Of a stretch of DNA of 64,000 nucleotides, positions 30,731 to 38,697 are shown piece after piece; position 1 is the stretch's first letter; the number at the start of each line of letters is the position of its first letter. Source of the DNA: Enterobacter sp. Bisph1 (GTDB lineage Bacteria > Pseudomonadota > Gammaproteobacteria > Enterobacterales > Enterobacteriaceae); contig NZ_JXAG01000034.1 of assembly GCF_000814905.1 (NCBI RefSeq), forward strand, positions 124,001-188,000, given 5' to 3'. A program made the translations under genes and the position numbers. The notes under the pieces are model-generated. The model made no database searches. It saw nothing but the letters and a program-made list of their open reading frames with translations, and had not been told where the DNA came from.

Positions 30731-30809
30731 GCCACTGCTTTTCTTTGATGTCCCCATTTTGTGGAGCCCATCAACCCCGCCGCTTAGGTTCAAGGTTGAT
30801 GGGTTTTTT
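30731..30809 (+). ncRNA. rybB: RybB small RNA
   Basis: About 79 bases matching E. coli RybB: the seed-bearing 5' end GCCACTGCTTTTCTTTGATG, a short hairpin CCCCATTTTGTGGAG, and the terminator stem CCCATCAACC/GGTTGATGGG followed by TTTTTT. Differences are limited to the terminator loop (CGCCGCTTAGG region). RybB is an Hfq-dependent sRNA that lowers outer-membrane protein mRNAs when sigma-E is active. Its place next to ybjL is the same as in K-12; on the other side, rcdA is displaced by about 9 kb of accessory DNA. Confidence 0.95.
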
Positions 30810-30890
30810 GTTGTCTTGATTTTATTTAGTTGAAAATCAATAAGTTGCATCATGAAATTTATAGTTGGCGACAAAATGGCGACATAAAAA

Positions 30891-31115
30891 TTACTTACCC
30901 TTGCCTTTTAATTTCTCCGATAGATAGATAATAAGGCAAATCAATGCAAAGCAGCCTAAAAACCCGCCCAACTTAAGAACTCAGCCATCAAGAACAACAA
31001 GGCAAGCAAAAGCTGCGATAGATAAGATCCCCGTACCCAGGGCATCTAACATGTTGACTGCATGTATCCATATTTTTTCAGAAACGCTATTTTGTGAGGA
31101 TTTTGCAGATTTCAT
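30891..31115 (-). pseudogene. Small membrane protein gene interrupted by an in-frame TGA
   Basis: From the ATG at 31115 (AGG 8 bases before) the frame reads 44 residues, MKSAKSSQNSVSEKIWIHAV then a hydrophobic stretch LGTGILSIAAFACLVVLDG, and hits TGA at 30981-30983. The same frame continues at once with VLKLGGFLGCFALICLIIYL and a lysine-rich tail SEKLKGKGK to a TAA at 30891. Both halves look like one protein of two membrane helices with a basic tail. A TGG-to-TGA change (lost Trp) would explain the stop; stop-codon read-through is the other option. It overlaps the end of the upstream gene by 29 bases. No family recognised. Confidence 0.6.
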
Positions 31116-31722
31116 CCTGTATCCCTTTACACTGCATTGGGTGACTGTGAATGTATGCGAGGTATGGTTCAAGAGGCTTTTCAACGAGAAAATAAACCAT
31201 ATCAAGGTTCTTTGGCGAAACCTGTACATAAGTGGGGGTATATTTTGCCGCTAATCTGCGAGATGCCCTCGCCACTTCTTCAATATTGCCCTGAATCATA
31301 ATTACATTGAATGTGAGAGTCGAAGCACCACGTAAGAGATAGCCACCTAAAGCAGAGGCTTGAACTTGCGCTACGATCTTATCTGATAATCGTCTGGCAA
31401 TATAAAATTACGCTCCTGTGCGACTTCCCAGTTTCGCATCGGAATAACCCATTTTATCGTTTATCGCTTTCTTCCCATTTTCATCTAATTTTGAATAGAA
31501 CTCAGTGATGACGATAGAAATCAACTGCCTTATCGGTTCTTCATTTGATATAAGTCCTTTAAAGACACGCATGAATCGCTCTGTTTCATATTCATTACGT
31601 GCTTTCAAATCTCGCCCTAAAAAGCCGGAGCCTTCAAGGGTTCTCACACCAGAAAAATAGAGGCTTTGAGGTATCGAGGCCAAGCCATGAACTATCCCCT
31701 GCGCTATCAATTTAGCATCCAT
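31087..31722 (-). pseudogene. Conserved-looking hypothetical gene split by an in-frame TAA
   Basis: From the ATG at 31722 (in-frame ATG at 31731 is also possible) the frame reads about 104 residues (MDAKLIAQGIVHGLASIPQS ... INDKMGYSDAKLGSRTGA), then TAA at 31408-31410. It continues in the same frame with FYIARRLSDKIVAQVQASAL, and on to KNLDMVYFLVEKPLEPYLAY and GIQDEICKILTK, stopping at 31087. The second half alone has an ATG at 31299. Both parts have protein-like composition and no frameshift is needed, so this is one gene of about 211 codons with one nonsense codon, probably CAA to TAA (Gln). I think similar proteins accompany toxin or secretion islands in enterobacteria, but that is from memory. 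Confidence 0.62.
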
Positions 31723-31757
31723 AAAATCCATCTCACTAGGTATGCGGAGATGAATGG

Positions 31758-31907
31758 TTAACCAAAACACTTGTCTCTTACTTCCAGCCCCTCTTTTGTT
31801 TTAAGATTATTCCCACCCTTTATCCAGCGATACATAACTGCTGGTGCACCGTGATGAACGACATCGCAGAACAAAAAGCCTCTAAATACATATAAATTTC
31901 CATTCAT
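31758..31907 (-). CDS. Small hypothetical protein (49 residues)
   Basis: A 49-codon frame starting MNGNLYVFRGFLFCDVVHHG and ending EGLEVRDKCFG. A weak ribosome site (AGGG, 3 bases before the ATG) is present and a stop lies in frame just upstream. It ends 27-36 bases before the interrupted gene starting at 31731/31722 and lies 165 bases after the large PLD-like gene, all on the minus strand, so the four could be one transcript. Amino-acid composition is protein-like. No family recognised. Confidence 0.4.
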   Translation of the reverse strand: MNGNLYVFRGFLFCDVVHHGAPAVMYRWIKGGNNLKTKEGLEVRDKCFG

Positions 31908-32072
31908 GCACCCTAGTCGTTATGCCTTGGTCGCAGGAACAAACCATTAACTTAGGCATGATAGAATATGTAAGTTTTTAAAGTGTGAAAAGAAACAATC
32001 GAGCCTCAATCAGACGGAAACTGTCATGTCATAACAAAACCATCAGTTTCAACTCGATATGTTGAATCGTAC

Positions 32073-35000
32073 TCATGCTCTAGAGTTAACTAGCTCTCCA
32101 ACTTTTTCATTATATAAAAATAATTCATTGTGATGTCTCCACTCATCTTTATTGCGAACTCCAATTAGAGCAGTAGAATACTCCGCTACAGACTCTAATA
32201 GTTGATAAGTCGCTCCTTCCTTCCGTTCAAGATAGTACTTACCTAATTTCGCGAAAATCAGAACCCACAACGAAATTGTTAGGGCATCATCCCACTTTGA
32301 CCAGTTTGAGGTACTAGCTAATGGTTGCTGAATAATTGCTTTCTGTTTAACTAATATTTGAGTAATCTTTTTAAGACATTTTTTTTGGTAATCCGGATTA
32401 CTATTGGCAAAAAAATACGAGCATAGATTAGTAGTTACCCCTTCTCTTTCTGAGGAAAATAAAACAGCATTGCTCGACATTTTCTTATTTAACAAGTCAG
32501 TAAAATCCGCAAACCAAACATTAGACACATCCTCAAAACTAACGCGACGCTCCCTTAATAAGGGCTCAACTATATCTCTGAACAACCAAGGTTCTGCCCA
32601 TCCTAATTGGTGCATATGCCCCCTTAGTGCATTAATCAATAATTCAAAATCAGACCCCGATAATTTTTCAGGCAATAATTTTGTATGCAAAAAATTTAAA
32701 GCATTTTTATAGAATGAGCTATTGCTCTCGTCATTAGCATTACGATTTATAACCCAACCAAGGAACTGCACTTTTTGCGAGAAACTACCAAACGGTAAGG
32801 TTCCTATATCTATACCAGATTTTGACTCAGCAATAAGCTTTTTCTCAATACCATTCCAGCCAAACCAATTCATCATTGCTATATTGCTTTTCATTAAGCT
32901 TGCTATTTGCTCTCCTGACAGGGAATTAAACTCCATACTTAACGATATGTCCCCAACAACCTGCTCCAAAAGAGATAATATTATGACATGCTCAGGCTGG
33001 TATTTCTCGCCAATCTCTTTTATCACTGCTTCGCTCAAGTCAAGCAGTGAATCAGGAGAATATAGCCACAAATATTTCACAGCATAAAATTCAGACCATG
33101 TAATAACCTTATGTTTTATCGCATGATGGAAATGATGCGTTTGAGTCGAACTATGAATAAAATTATCTAACGACATGTTGAAATAAAAAGGATCGATTAC
33201 AGTAATTTCTTGTTCATCCAACACAGCAGTTCTTTTAAATGAACGGGTCAAAAAGGACAATAGAAATGTCAAAAATTTCTTCTCAGCTTGAATTTCATCA
33301 ATATTTGAATCACCTACAACAGTATGAGCTAAAACATCTCCAATAATTTCCCAAGCTTCGATAAAATCAGAAAGCTCCCCCTCCATTTCATTAAGACAGT
33401 TAAATAATCCATTTTTTGAGAAATTATGTAGAGACTCACCCTGAATTAATCCAAGCTCATTCATTTTGGACTTTAAATTAAACCCACACAATCCTTTCAA
33501 TAATGGTTCTTTAAGCCAGACACTCAATACAGTACCGGCCGACTCTTTATTCAAAATATCGAAAGGCTCATATAATTTTTTCTCGCTAGATGCGTTTTTT
33601 GAATCGAATAGAAGAAATATTTTTTTCTCATTATTTTCTTCATCTGAAGATATATTCGCTTCTTGTATAATGTCAAATACATACTGGTTCGTTTGATATA
33701 GAACATCAGTAGGTATAGGCGTTATGAGTAACGGATTGTTTGCGGTTGCTTTTTGGAACGAATTAGAAAGATGAAATCCTTCTACAGGTAGTCCTCCGCT
33801 ATCTAAAACTAAAATGTATCTATCATGTAAACGACCATCTTTCATACCATATATTTTGATGTTACTACTGCGCAATATCCTTTCATTATGTTTACAATTA
33901 GCAATTAAATTATCAACCCCCCTATTAATAAGACCGTCTGTTTTTCTTCGTTGAGGAACCCCCTTTTCAATCAATTTTGGCATACTTCTAAAGATTGTAT
34001 ATTCGGAACCGGGAAATGCATTAAGTAATAGCAAGGTCAAACCAACATCTTCAAAATAAGGGTCAAAGATTGCGATATGCCGTTGTTTATGTTTGCTAAC
34101 GAGTTCTTTAAACCATTCGACAAACTGCAACCTTCCTTCACCATTGCTTGGTCCCAATCGAGGAAAAAACCGTCCATCTGACTTACGAGGATATAGCTTT
34201 GTAAACAGCGAACTCAAAAAGTTATTTTCTGGAACCCATTTATCAATGGTTCTGCCACCGATTTTACTTTGTGAAAAATGATTTCTGGCTGAAAATGATA
34301 AAACATGAGAGACTCGTTCAACCATTTGAGGGGCAGTATTTTTCTCAAGCCAGTCAAATTTGACTGAATTCGTATTATTGCTTATAACATGTGTTTGAAG
34401 ATTAACTTCACGAATATAGTTGCACTTCCAACTACAACATAACTCACCATTTGCTAAATTATTTTTTTGAAAATAAAAAACATCAACCCTCACACTATCT
34501 ACTATCTCAGATATTTTATCATCCAGTACAAATGTACACTCAAAAATGCCACTATAGAAAGACTTTGCCAATGCTACCTTAGAATAAATAATTTGATTAT
34601 CATTCTCAACAGTCAAAAAAAACTGATAAGCGCAAGAATTCGGTAATTGCGAGGAATCAAAACGGACATTTACCGTCTCATCAATTTTATTGAGACTAAC
34701 AACCAAAAGATTCTTTTCATTATTATCAAGTGCTGGAAACACCAATAATTCAACATCCCCCAGCCTAGAATTGTCTTTCTCTCCAAAATTCATTCCTGTA
34801 TCAGAATTTAGTTGATTAACTATCATTGAAGTTAGACCCTTATAATAGTTTCCTGCAAAATACAGCAATGACTTCTTATTATTATTTATTATAGATGCGC
34901 TTAAAGTACCTGCTTTAGCATGAGGACTAAGCAATTGATTATGCTTATTAGCATCACGATTAAGAAGATAACGTACAGGTCGAAAAATTGCGCACTGATC

Positions 35001-35381
35001 ATTAATCACTGTACTTCCAAATTTCTCACTTAACTTTGCTGGCACATTTAAATTTAGCAAACCACTAAAAGTATTAATATCCATCCCCTCGCATATCATT
35101 CTGAGTAAATCAGAACAAAGAGAGCTATCTATATATAAATTCAACTTGGTCACACTTGCTCTGAAGGAACCAAATGATTGCGATTCATCTCTATCGCTAG
35201 ATGACCAACTGTTATTAGAAAAACTATATGGCAATAACCTCCCATACAATACGCGATTTTCAACCTCCCCTTCAGTTTTAATCTGTAACACCCAAAGCTG
35301 AAGTGCACAAGGTTGTTTTTTTGATAAGAAAAGTCGCGCTAAACGGCGATCACTTGTTAAATCTGTTAATTTATATGACAT
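32073..35381 (-). CDS. Large VPA1262-type protein with phospholipase-D-like motif; candidate defence protein
   Basis: A 1102-residue soluble protein, the largest in the island and strongly AT-rich in codon use. AGGA lies 7 bases before the ATG. The N-terminal third (about 1-400) has no motif I can name but recalls the VPA1262 N-terminal family. Residues about 436-552 look like a phospholipase-D-like domain: a strand HIAIFDPYFED, then GRLHDRYILVLD (His519, Asp520, Arg521) and GFHLSNSFQKATANN. The canonical HxKxxxxD pair is not seen, so it resembles the diverged PLD folds used as nucleases or sensors beside helicases and in defence proteins. The remaining 550 residues look helical. No membrane segment or signal peptide. 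A role in phage defence is inferred from domain, size and island context only. Confidence 0.62.
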   Translation of the reverse strand: MSYKLTDLTSDRRLARLFLSKKQPCALQLWVLQIKTEGEVENRVLYGRLLPYSFSNNSWSSSDRDESQSFGSFRASVTKLNLYIDSSLCSDLLRMICEGMDINTFSGLLNLNVPAKLSEKFGSTVINDQCAIFRPVRYLLNRDANKHNQLLSPHAKAGTLSASIINNNKKSLLYFAGNYYKGLTSMIVNQLNSDTGMNFGEKDNSRLGDVELLVFPALDNNEKNLLVVSLNKIDETVNVRFDSSQLPNSCAYQFFLTVENDNQIIYSKVALAKSFYSGIFECTFVLDDKISEIVDSVRVDVFYFQKNNLANGELCCSWKCNYIREVNLQTHVISNNTNSVKFDWLEKNTAPQMVERVSHVLSFSARNHFSQSKIGGRTIDKWVPENNFLSSLFTKLYPRKSDGRFFPRLGPSNGEGRLQFVEWFKELVSKHKQRHIAIFDPYFEDVGLTLLLLNAFPGSEYTIFRSMPKLIEKGVPQRRKTDGLINRGVDNLIANCKHNERILRSSNIKIYGMKDGRLHDRYILVLDSGGLPVEGFHLSNSFQKATANNPLLITPIPTDVLYQTNQYVFDIIQEANISSDEENNEKKIFLLFDSKNASSEKKLYEPFDILNKESAGTVLSVWLKEPLLKGLCGFNLKSKMNELGLIQGESLHNFSKNGLFNCLNEMEGELSDFIEAWEIIGDVLAHTVVGDSNIDEIQAEKKFLTFLLSFLTRSFKRTAVLDEQEITVIDPFYFNMSLDNFIHSSTQTHHFHHAIKHKVITWSEFYAVKYLWLYSPDSLLDLSEAVIKEIGEKYQPEHVIILSLLEQVVGDISLSMEFNSLSGEQIASLMKSNIAMMNWFGWNGIEKKLIAESKSGIDIGTLPFGSFSQKVQFLGWVINRNANDESNSSFYKNALNFLHTKLLPEKLSGSDFELLINALRGHMHQLGWAEPWLFRDIVEPLLRERRVSFEDVSNVWFADFTDLLNKKMSSNAVLFSSEREGVTTNLCSYFFANSNPDYQKKCLKKITQILVKQKAIIQQPLASTSNWSKWDDALTISLWVLIFAKLGKYYLERKEGATYQLLESVAEYSTALIGVRNKDEWRHHNELFLYNEKVGELVNSRA

Positions 35382-35875
35382 ATTAAAATCCTGTAAAAAC
35401 AGTTAATCAAGACAACTCAACCAACAAGAGATTTCATAGGTTACACACAAAACTTTTCTGAAATTGAAAACACATCACATAATATTATTAAAATGGAAGA
35501 ATCAATGGATCTGGAATAGGTAATAGGGAAGCATAGGTACTTCTTTTGATTCACATAATCATAGCTCATTCATATCCGAATGAAATATCTATCTAATTGC
35601 CTTATGCCATAACGTTATTTGGCTGTGGAAAAACCAATGCTGGAAATACTTAAACATACTTGTGGCAGATTTTTCAAATCTATCATAACCATTTTACATC
35701 CACTTAAATGTTACCACGCCTGAATTTTCAATTGTTCTCGTTTTAAACAATATGGTGTTAGATCAATCAACACAGAAAAAAAACATAAAAACAATTACTT
35801 AAAAACAAAAAAAACCACCACCCATTATTAAAACTGAAAAATACTGATATCCTTTTCAATCTTTTCAGTTTAGGT
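35382..35875. other. AT-rich intergenic stretch upstream of the PLD-like gene
   Basis: About 490 bases, very rich in A and T, without a convincing gene. It must hold the promoter of the 1102-residue gene. At its right end (35.77-35.9 kb) minus-strand frames overlap a P4-satellite-like leader. A poly-A/T tract lies at about 35769-35815. Confidence 0.5.
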
Positions 35876-36604
35876 TTAGCCGCAACTGGCCAGCACTGGC
35901 GCGCCTTGGCGGTGTGGTTTGCAGAAAAATAAAACTGAAAAATTTCCCCGATCCAAAACCCGCAGGCGGGTGCGGTGTAGTGCCGCTTTTGTCTGCAACA
36001 CATTTATTTTGTCTGTACGTAGCTGCGCCAGCAAAGCAAGACGGACGCGATCTGTTTGATGACTTGCGTGGTGATGGGATAAGGGGCAGAGCGCCCACAG
36101 CGCGTAACTGCGCGTCTGGTTTGCGGGTACAAAAATGCCCGCAGGGTGCGGGCTGTAGGATGGACAGCAGGCGATAATATTCTGGTATTTACCCCGGGTC
36201 TGCCCGGCCCTAGTGGCCGTCTGCGTAAAATCGCTCGCGTTGGTGGGCGTGCCGGTATCGGGATGCGCATGCCCGGCGCACTGCTGCGCCAGTTCGGCCA
36301 GTAAATCAATGGTGTCGAGCATCATGGACAGGGTATTCATACTGTCATTGCCGATATGCACCGTCCCGTCGATGATCTGCTGGCTGGCAGCGATGGACTG
36401 CCGGTGTGCGGCAATCTTTTCCGTCAGTGCGGCCAGTGTTTCAACATGGATATTCCCCACCACTTTCGTGGACTGCTGCCCGGTGATATCAGTTTGCGCA
36501 TCGCCCTTCACGCTCGCCAGATAGTTCCCGCCTGTGGCCATCGCAAAATCGCCGCTGGCCACGCTCTGAATTTGTCCGGCCATCAGTATGGCCGTCCCCA
36601 GCAT
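35876..36604 (-). pseudogene. Phage tail/baseplate-like protein fragment running into a P4-like leader
   Basis: The frame of 242 codons has two unlike parts. Residues 1-145 (MLGTAILMAGQIQSVASG to RGKYQNIIA) look like the C-terminal end of a phage tail-spike or baseplate protein (DITGQQSTKVVGNIHVE, GHAHPDTGTPTNASDF). The frame is open a few codons upstream (LQATDKTT) before a stop, so the N-terminal domains are missing. The last ~95 residues read through a terminator hairpin (36130-36153) and are probably not native; this DNA recalls the ash/Icd leader region of P4-like satellites in several overlapping frames. The exact tail family is uncertain. Confidence 0.45.
36130..36153 (-). terminator. 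Minus-strand terminator inside the phage relic
   Basis: GCCCGC-ACCCT-GCGGGC on the minus strand followed by ATTTTT. It lies directly after the tail-like coding part (which ends about 36170) and supports the view that the longer frame is not native. Confidence 0.6.
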
Positions 36605-36630
36605 CGTGGTTTTATCCGTCGCCTGTAAGT

Positions 36631-36891
36631 GTTAAAATTGAATGCCCGGAATGCGCCGCGAAAGCAATAATCAAGAAAACCAACAGGAAACACCGCAAAA
36701 TTTCGGACATCTACTGCGTATTTTCAGATGTGGAGTGTTGGCATACATTTGTTATGAATTTAACGTTCCCCCACATACTCAGCCCAAGCGCTAAAACGGG
36801 TGATATGTTAATTCAGACGCTAATTAACACCATGTCACCCGAGCAAAGACAAATGGCGCTGGATATATTGAGAACCACTCCAATTGCGTAA
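36631..36891 (+). pseudogene. Ogr/Delta-type phage late-gene activator, start lost
   Basis: 86 codons ending in TAA at 36889-36891. The zinc-finger pattern of Ogr/Delta is plain: CPEC, then RKHRKISDIYCVFSDVECWH with the second Cys pair, then TFVMNLTF. The C-terminal MSPEQRQMALDILR is helical. Ogr proteins switch on late genes of P2-like phages. No ATG, GTG or TTG lies in frame before the finger; the frame runs back into the oppositely oriented tail fragment, so the 5' end was probably cut off in a rearrangement. It could be expressed only from a rare start such as ATT. Confidence 0.7.
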
Positions 36892-36904
36892 TCAATTAAG
36901 CCAG

Positions 36905-37561
36905 TCAAACGAATATATCGTTTAATATTACGTCTCTGGCTTTCACATTATCGTTTATCAGCTTTTCAGCGGCGATTATTTTCGCTCCTTTTAATCCAGC
37001 CAAAATACCCACAAATAAAGCATCACAAACTAACATTGTACACAGTAACACCGCTTTATAAGTAGGTAAATTACTTATCACTTTCATAACAGAAGGCTGA
37101 AACAAAGCAAAGTAAGAAGGAACAATCGGGATGAGCATTATAGACACAAAATACGTCGTAAAACATGTGATCTTCCAAAAATCCCGATACCCTTTACTCT
37201 TATATTTTTTGTTTTTCCATTCAAACAATGTTATCCCTGTCTCTTCTACCGATATAAATTGCTTACATCTTTTAAACGATTGGATTGCTCTTACTGGATC
37301 AGCAACCGTCAAAATACGATTTCTTTGTATAGAAGATAACGAAACATCACCAGTAAAGGAAGCTGCACCAAATTCATCACCTAATCTTTTATAATTTTCG
37401 CAACCAGTTTTCTCATGCATTTGATATGCAAATAAACTCTTTTTTGAATAATTATCAAATGGTCGATTAACCTCATAATTCCGCCATTTTCTCATACCAA
37501 TAAAGCATAATATCGCAGAAAAAAAGATTGGTAAAAGTTGTAGATATTTTACAAATTCCAT
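36905..37561 (-). CDS. Hypothetical membrane protein
   Basis: A 218-residue protein with three likely membrane segments: near the N-terminus (YLQLLPIFFSAILCFIGM), around residues 130-160 (FTTYFVSIMLIPIVPSYFALF) and about 170-195 (AVLLCTMLVCDALFVGILAG). A polar, cytoplasm-like loop of ~80 residues lies between the first and second. GAGAGAG precedes the ATG. Codon use is AT-rich. It converges on the Ogr relic. Possibly a phage cargo gene; no family recognised. Confidence 0.65.
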   Translation of the reverse strand: MEFVKYLQLLPIFFSAILCFIGMRKWRNYEVNRPFDNYSKKSLFAYQMHEKTGCENYKRLGDEFGAASFTGDVSLSSIQRNRILTVADPVRAIQSFKRCKQFISVEETGITLFEWKNKKYKSKGYRDFWKITCFTTYFVSIMLIPIVPSYFALFQPSVMKVISNLPTYKAVLLCTMLVCDALFVGILAGLKGAKIIAAEKLINDNVKARDVILNDIFV

Positions 37562-37706
37562 CTATATCTCTCTCGGTTGTGAGAAGGAAAAAGGCATCCC
37601 AAGCGATATTATCTTGAGAGTAATGAAATAAAAACGCTTACCCAACCCCCAAATTAATACGGGTGACAGGCTATTTCAAATGGTAATTAATATGATAGTC
37701 ACCCGT

Positions 37707-37940
37707 TCAAACATATGCCGCAGGATTTACTGAGAGCCCCTTCCACCACATGAGTTGTATTCTGAATGGGGGATTTTTTAACTCGAAGTTTTCCAGCCTG
37801 TTTTCAAGATCAGGGGCCAGTTCCGTTAACCAACTAAAAGCCAGGTCTTTTTCACTGCCGGTGCAATCGCTGAGGGCTACCAATTTCAAAAGTAAACCAA
37901 TGCGTTGCGTAGTAAGTGTTTCAACAAACAAATCCTGCAC
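37707..37940 (-). CDS. Small phage-type hypothetical protein (77 residues)
   Basis: From a GTG at 37940 with a strong ribosome site (AGGGGGAG, 4 bases before). Sequence: MQDLFVETLTTQRIGLLLKL then DCTGSEKDLAFSWLTELAPD and a tryptophan-rich end. It looks helical and soluble. A perfect 8-bp inverted repeat lies 24-44 bases upstream, where a repressor could act, so this is likely a real, regulated gene. It resembles small early-region proteins of P2-like prophages; no function known. Confidence 0.6.
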   Translation of the reverse strand: MQDLFVETLTTQRIGLLLKLVALSDCTGSEKDLAFSWLTELAPDLENRLENFELKNPPFRIQLMWWKGLSVNPAAYV

Positions 37941-37963
37941 TGCTCCCCCTAAAGGAAAATAAC

Positions 37964-37984
37964 TGTATATTCAGACAATATACA
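37964..37984 (-). promoter_or_regulatory. Palindromic operator, LexA-like, before the 77-residue gene
   Basis: TGTATATT-CAGAC-AATATACA, 8-bp perfect arms around 5 bases, flanked by ACTG... and ...CAGT further out. It resembles a LexA box (CTGTATATATACAG) opened by extra central bases; spacing does not fit the strict CTG-N10-CAG rule. It is well placed to control the GTG-start gene at 37940. Confidence 0.45.
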
Positions 37985-38058
37985 TTCAGTAACAAATTAT
38001 GAAACTATTATTTGTTGTGTGGTAATGACTTGCAACAAAATATCGGCATTAATACAGC

Positions 38059-38484
38059 TCACGACCAGCCCGGCCAGATTTCATTTTCCTGCTTGCTTCG
38101 CTGTTCACGTAGATGACCACCGCGAAAAATTAGTGATGTTCGACCATAAGTCAGCCCAATAACGCGCATTAAAATGTCCACGTCCTCATCACTACCGGAA
38201 AAACCGCGACTATGGAGATCCAGTTTTAATCGTCTGCGGGTTCCCCCTTCAATGCAGTTATTGACAGAATTCCAAGCCGCGCCAACGGCGCGAGAAAACC
38301 CCGCCTCCGCTGGCGCTTCAGCCAATTTCGCGACCTTCTGCCATTTCACAAGACGCGTGCACAGTTCGGAATCAGGAATTAATAGGAAGTAGATACCCTG
38401 GACGCGCTGCACATCCTCCGCATACTCGTTGCTCTGCTCCGTGATTTCATAGGCGAGTCGCACAACCAGATCGCGACGCTTCAC
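38059..38484 (-). CDS. Hypothetical protein, phage-relic neighbourhood
   Basis: About 141 residues from a GTG at 38484 (a TTG at 38502 gives six more). Soluble, charged and helical: RRDLVVRLAYEITEQSNEYA, then LVKWQKVAKLAEAPAEAGF, GTRRRLKLDLHSRGFSGSDE and a basic C-terminus. Base composition is closer to the core than that of the PLD-like gene, suggesting a different source. No ribosome site is obvious. Not recognised. Confidence 0.45.
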   Translation of the reverse strand: MKRRDLVVRLAYEITEQSNEYAEDVQRVQGIYFLLIPDSELCTRLVKWQKVAKLAEAPAEAGFSRAVGAAWNSVNNCIEGGTRRRLKLDLHSRGFSGSDEDVDILMRVIGLTYGRTSLIFRGGHLREQRSKQENEIWPGWS

Positions 38485-38577
38485 CAGTGCGCCGCCCTGC
38501 AACTGGCTATACGCCGCCTAGTCGCCCACATCTGCCGCTAATACAGCATCCATGCAGCAGCTAGCTATCAGCCGCTG

Positions 38578-38697
38578 ATGGCGCAAGCGACGCAGTTCAC
38601 GCCAGACCGTGACCGGCGCACCGCCTATCTGCTGAAACTGGCGGAATACCGCCAACAACGTTATCTGGCCGGGATCTCAAAAAATGCCTGGAACTAA
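38578..38697 (+). pseudogene. C-terminal remnant of an unidentified gene
   Basis: A 39-codon frame MAQATQFTPDRDRRTAYLLK then LAEYRQQRYLAGISKNAWN and TAA. Codon use and composition are coding-like, but the frame is blocked upstream by stops and no longer frame exists, so it looks like the tail end of a lost protein, possibly of a phage or plasmid. The next frame (38684) begins inside it. Identity not known. Confidence 0.35.

Noticed and set aside
30981-31229. 82-codon minus-strand frame beginning at 31229
   Set aside because: Its first 38 codons overlap the 211-codon gene in another phase; the real start is the ATG at 31115 and the protein continues past the TGA.
35767-36003. 78-codon minus-strand frame ending in a poly-Phe stretch
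   Set aside because: The hydrophobic end comes from a poly-T tract; no ribosome site.
35865-36098. 77-codon minus-strand frame in the P4-like leader
   Set aside because: It overlaps other open frames in the same stretch and starts inside the tail-relic frame; proline- and serine-rich translation looks like chance reading of leader DNA.
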